Below, piece after piece: positions 5,721-8,291 of a stretch of DNA of 8,291 nucleotides (positions within the stretch are counted from its first letter, which is position 1; every line of letters begins with the position of its first letter). Under the pieces are notes generated by a model. That model saw nothing but the letters and a program-made list of their open reading frames with translations. It ran no database searches and had not been told where the DNA came from. The position numbers were made by a program, and so were the translations under genes. The stretch comes from Rhodospirillales bacterium (GTDB lineage: Bacteria > Pseudomonadota > Alphaproteobacteria > MPNO01 > UBA2964). The stretch covers positions 5,533-13,823 of the forward strand of contig PBWY01000025.1 in assembly GCA_002727395.1 (NCBI GenBank). Reading direction: 5' to 3'.

Positions 5721-7631
5721 GTGAGCGGCTGGAAAGTTTTTGGCAGCCTAGAAAAAAGACTCGAAGATCCAAGCCTCCTTAGAGGGGTAGGACGTTTTCT
5801 AGACGATATACAGGTCTCAGGAATGCTGCATGCGGCATTCGTTCGCAGCCCGCACAGTCACGCTAGAATACTGCACATTGATAGCAATAGTGCTTTGACG
5901 ATTGAAGGCGTTAGAGCAGTTTATACGCTTGATGACCTGCGACCTTATCTTAACAATAAGCGTCTTGTGGTTGGTCTGCCAAGCCCCTCGTATAAGCAGG
6001 AGCTCGATCGTCCAGCCCTTGCAGATAAAGAAGTAGTTTATGTCGGAGAACCCATAGCAATTGTCGTAGCCGAATCACGTTATTTGGCAGAAGATGCAGC
6101 GGCAATAGTAAATATTGAATATGAAATTCTCCCGGCGGTCTCAGATTGTAGATTGGCCGTCGAAAAGAGTTCAATTTTAGCTCACACTCAATCACCCCAT
6201 AATATACTTGCACAATTTGATATGCGATATGGAGAGGTGGAGAGTACATTTGATAATGCCTCATATATTTTTAAAGAAAATATTTGGCAACATAGGGGTG
6301 GTAGTCATTCCATAGAATGTCGTGGTGCAGTCTCCTTTTATGAACCTACAGAAGATTTGGTTACACTTTACAGCTCAACGCAGTCCGCCCACACGGCAAA
6401 AAATATTTTGATAGATATGCTTGGATTTGATGAAAATAAAGTCCGAGTCATAATTCCCGATGTTGGAGGAGGGTTTGGTCCTAAGCTAGTTTTCTATCAG
6501 GAGGATGTTTCAGTTGTATTAGCTGCAATGATTCTTGGTAAACCAGTGAAATGGGTTGAAGATCGCCGGGAACATTTTATTTCTACCACTCAAGAGCGGG
6601 ATCAATTTTGGGAGGTAGAAATAGCAGTAGATGGGGAAGGCCAAATTCTTGGACTGCGGGGTTCCATGGTTCATGATCATGGGGCTTACACAGCTAGAGG
6701 TATTAATTTGGCCTTTAACTCCGCGTTAATTGTTTCACTACCATATAAAGTTCCCTGTTATTTCTTAGAAGTTTTATTAGCAGTAACTAATAAAGTTCCG
6801 GTAACGCCTGTGCGTGGAGCTGGCCATCCTCAGGGTATTTTTGTAATGGAACGATTATTAGATAGGGTTGCCCGTGAACTTGGCATAGATCGAGCGGAAA
6901 TACGCCGTAAAAACCTCATAAAATCCGATCAAATGCCTTTTAAAAAAGAATTGGAAACACGAGGGGGCTCACCTGTTATCCTTGATAGCGGGGATTATTT
7001 GTCTTGTATGGAACAAGCCTTGGAAAAGGTTGGCTATCGCGATTTTTCAGTGAGGAAGGAAAAGGCACTTAAAGAAGGTAAGTACGTTGGTTTAGGTTTT
7101 GCAAATTACGTAAAAGGGACTGGCAGAGGGCCTTTTGAGACAGTTAAAGTTAAAGTTGGAACTTCAGGAAAAATTTTGGTTTATAGTGGTGCTGCTGCAA
7201 TGGGTCAAAGCACTCGAACAATGTTATCCCAAATTGTTGCAGATTTCCTCGGTGGAGATGTAGAAAATATCAATGTTATAACAGGTGACAGTTCTGCAGT
7301 TCCAATAGGAATAGGAGGGTCTGCAAGTCGACAGACAGTGACAGCTGGTTCTTCAGCATTATTAGCGGCAAAAGAGGTTCGAAATAAATTACTTAAAGTT
7401 GCCGCTACCCTGCTTGAAGTTTCTGAAGAAGATCTGGAAATCAATGGACGACAAATTAATGTAAAAGGCGTCAATGAAATAAAGATGGATATAGGTGAGG
7501 TTGCTCATGCCGTTGCTGGTACACCCGGCTATGCCTTACCCCCAGGTTTTGAACCAGGAATGGAGTCAACCAAAAATTTTATAGTTGACGATCTTACGTT
7601 CGTTAATGGCACGGTGGCGGTAGAGGTATAG
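5721..7631 (+). CDS. Mo-hydroxylase large subunit (CoxL-like), interrupted by in-frame TAG
   Basis: Molybdopterin-binding catalytic subunit, here ending after 636 residues; homologues run to about 780. The N-terminus KVFGSLEKRLEDPSLLRGVG is typical for the family and supports GTG 5721, the first possible start after the small-subunit stop; a Shine-Dalgarno is weak (AAAGG at 10 nt), so coupling is likely. Motifs: hammerhead domain ~20-130, STQSAH ~219-224, DVGGGFGPK 247-255, the active-site loop VRGAGHPQG 364-372, AMGQSTRT ~493-500, GGSASRQT ~532-539. The loop lacks the AYxCSFR of form I CO dehydrogenase and resembles the form II AYRGAGR with Y to V and R to H changes. The reading frame is cut at codon 637, and the remainder continues in frame to 8057. 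The truncated product lacks the catalytic glutamate and part of the cofactor site. Probably a recent pseudogene, or a sequence error or readthrough. Confidence 0.88.
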   Translation: MSGWKVFGSLEKRLEDPSLLRGVGRFLDDIQVSGMLHAAFVRSPHSHARILHIDSNSALTIEGVRAVYTLDDLRPYLNNKRLVVGLPSPSYKQELDRPALADKEVVYVGEPIAIVVAESRYLAEDAAAIVNIEYEILPAVSDCRLAVEKSSILAHTQSPHNILAQFDMRYGEVESTFDNASYIFKENIWQHRGGSHSIECRGAVSFYEPTEDLVTLYSSTQSAHTAKNILIDMLGFDENKVRVIIPDVGGGFGPKLVFYQEDVSVVLAAMILGKPVKWVEDRREHFISTTQERDQFWEVEIAVDGEGQILGLRGSMVHDHGAYTARGINLAFNSALIVSLPYKVPCYFLEVLLAVTNKVPVTPVRGAGHPQGIFVMERLLDRVARELGIDRAEIRRKNLIKSDQMPFKKELETRGGSPVILDSGDYLSCMEQALEKVGYRDFSVRKEKALKEGKYVGLGFANYVKGTGRGPFETVKVKVGTSGKILVYSGAAAMGQSTRTMLSQIVADFLGGDVENINVITGDSSAVPIGIGGSASRQTVTAGSSALLAAKEVRNKLLKVAATLLEVSEEDLEINGRQINVKGVNEIKMDIGEVAHAVAGTPGYALPPGFEPGMESTKNFIVDDLTFVNGTVAVEV

Positions 7632-7636
7632 GTAGA
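7619..7636 (+). other. In-frame amber stop within a GGTAGA hexamer triplet
   Basis: Three adjacent hexamers read GGTAGA (7619-7624), GGTATA (7625-7630) and GGTAGA (7631-7636). The one mismatch, T at 7629, is the first base of the TAG codon (7629-7631). With G there, the codon would be GAG and the protein would read VEVEVD, a normal sequence before the IETG turn in this family. The stop is therefore best explained by a single G-to-T change (inference). Confidence 0.75.
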
Positions 7637-8057
7637 TATTGAAACAGGGAAAGTTTTTTTTAGAAATTATATAATTGTTCATGATTGTGGTACAATGATT
7701 AATCCGATGATTGTTGATGGGCAGGTAATTGGTGGCACTGCTCATGGCATAGGAAACGCCTTATTTGAATGGATGGGTTATGATGAAGGTGCGCAGCCCA
7801 TAACTACAAATTTTGCCGAATATTTGTTATTAAATGCACCTGAAATGCCCCATGTAACTTTAGGGCATATGGAAAGTCCTACTCCTCTGAACCCTCTTGG
7901 TGTAAAGGGAGTGGGTGAATGTGGCGTTGTGGCTGCACCGGCTGCTATCATATCTGCTGTAGAAAATGCCCTGTCACCGTTCGGTGTTTATTTTGACCAA
8001 GCACCACTAAGGCCTATGGAAATCGTTAAGAAGCTTGTGAATACTAAAAGTGATTAA
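7632..8057 (+). pseudogene. C-terminal part of the Mo-hydroxylase large subunit, beyond the stop
   Basis: 141 codons in the same frame as the large subunit, with no intervening frameshift, completing it to 778 codons, the normal family length. It carries VHDCGTMINPMIVDGQ, the pterin-binding GGTAHGIGNALFE (family usually has Q where H is seen) and GVKGVGECGVVAAPAAI, whose GVGE glutamate would be residue 733, equivalent to the catalytic base of xanthine oxidase-family enzymes. The first ATG (7695) has no convincing ribosome binding site and lies inside a conserved strand, so a separate functional protein is unlikely. Codon choice and conservation look intact, so the break is recent or an artefact. 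The stop TAA is at 8055-8057. Confidence 0.85.
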
Positions 8058-8158
8058 TAAAATTTATTTATCGGTGAATAACAAATAATCAACTTTCCAT
8101 TATAAACATTGAAATCCGTTCTCCGCTTAGCAATGGGATTATTAATTTTGATTTCGGC
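8058..8158. other. Convergent intergenic gap, no clear terminator
   Basis: 101 bp, AT-rich, between the large-subunit gene (plus) and the MucR-like gene (minus). I see no GC-rich stem followed by a T-tract on either strand; only weak 5-bp pairings such as CATTG/CAATG with a long loop. Termination may be Rho-dependent, but the sequence does not show how. Confidence 0.5.
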
Positions 8159-8291
8159 TTATTTTTTCAACTTTTTTCTGCCTAAACCTATCTTTTTGGC
8201 AAAATTGGAACGTTGTTCCGCGTAGTTGGGCGCTACCATCGGATAATCTGCTGGCAATCCCCATTTCGCGCGATATTCATCGGGAGTTATT
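8159..8291 (-). CDS. MucR/Ros family transcriptional regulator, C-terminal end (partial)
   Basis: The last 43 codons of a gene whose 5' part lies beyond the right edge. The translation, ITPDEYRAKWGLPADYPMVA followed by PNYAEQRSNFAKKIGLGRKK, is the conserved C-terminal region of MucR/Ros-type zinc-finger DNA-binding proteins, which control exopolysaccharide, virulence and cell-cycle genes in Alphaproteobacteria. The zinc-finger CxxC part and the start are outside the window. Stop TAA at 8161-8159, preceded by a lysine-rich tail. The gene converges on the Mo-hydroxylase operon. It points to an alphaproteobacterial host; being a global regulator in this family, it need not control the neighbouring cluster. 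Confidence 0.85.
   Translation of the reverse strand, partial: ITPDEYRAKWGLPADYPMVAPNYAEQRSNFAKKIGLGRKKLKK

Noticed and set aside
5721..7631. True form I CO dehydrogenase (coxL)
   Set aside because: The AYxCSFR active-site signature is absent; the loop is of the RGAG type.
7654..7661. Run of eight T shortly after the amber codon, a possible frameshift site
   Set aside because: Family motifs before and after the run stay in the same frame, so no net frameshift is needed or seen.
7695..8057. Independent 120-residue gene starting at ATG 7695
   Set aside because: It is the uninterrupted continuation of the large subunit in the same frame, begins inside a conserved strand and lacks a ribosome binding site.
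1..8291. CRISPR arrays, tRNA or rRNA genes, insertion sequences, integrase or attachment sites
   Set aside because: No regularly spaced repeats, cloverleaf-like sequence, transposase or terminal inverted repeats were seen.

Overview
The window holds two divergently transcribed gene blocks and the edge of a third unit. It looks like an AT-rich alphaproteobacterial chromosome. The best taxonomic clue is the partial gene at the right edge, whose last 43 residues carry the C-terminal signature of the MucR/Ros zinc-finger regulators, a family centred on Alphaproteobacteria. No tRNA, rRNA, CRISPR array, IS element or phage gene was recognised.

Left block, minus strand (about 4081 down to 1). From a good sigma70-type promoter the order is: a GDO-like monocupin (195 aa), a second monocupin (197 aa), an ornithine cyclodeaminase/mu-crystallin family NAD(P)-dependent enzyme (357 aa), two tandem paralogous half-size permeases of the ArsP/YraQ (UPF0718) type (192 and 169 aa, overlapping by ATGA), and the N-terminal half of an MFS transporter that runs off the left edge. 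The spacings are short (a 4-bp overlap, then 15, 21 and 37 bp) except for 133 bp before the cyclodeaminase-family gene, which contains a perfect 11-bp dyad. This looks like one operon, possibly with an internal control point.

Central 338-bp divergent intergenic region (4009-4346). It carries a promoter facing each way and two clean inverted repeats. One lies upstream of the minus-strand -35 box and the other fills the plus-strand promoter spacer. No regulator gene for them lies in the window.

Right block, plus strand (4347-8057). This is a three-subunit molybdenum hydroxylase of the CO dehydrogenase/xanthine dehydrogenase family in the order FAD subunit (CoxM-like), 2Fe-2S subunit (CoxS-like), Mo subunit (CoxL-like). 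The large-subunit loop reads VRGAGHPQ, so this is not a genuine form I CO dehydrogenase. The large-subunit reading frame is broken by a single in-frame TAG at 7629-7631. Homology continues in the same frame to 8057, and the catalytic glutamate lies beyond the stop. As written, the enzyme is probably inactive unless the stop is read through or is a sequence error.

Taken together (inference), the two blocks look like an undescribed catabolic cluster: uptake by MFS and permease, hydroxylation of an aromatic or N-heterocyclic substrate by the Mo enzyme, possible ring cleavage by a cupin dioxygenase pair, and reduction or deamination by the cyclodeaminase-family protein. The substrate cannot be read from the sequence.
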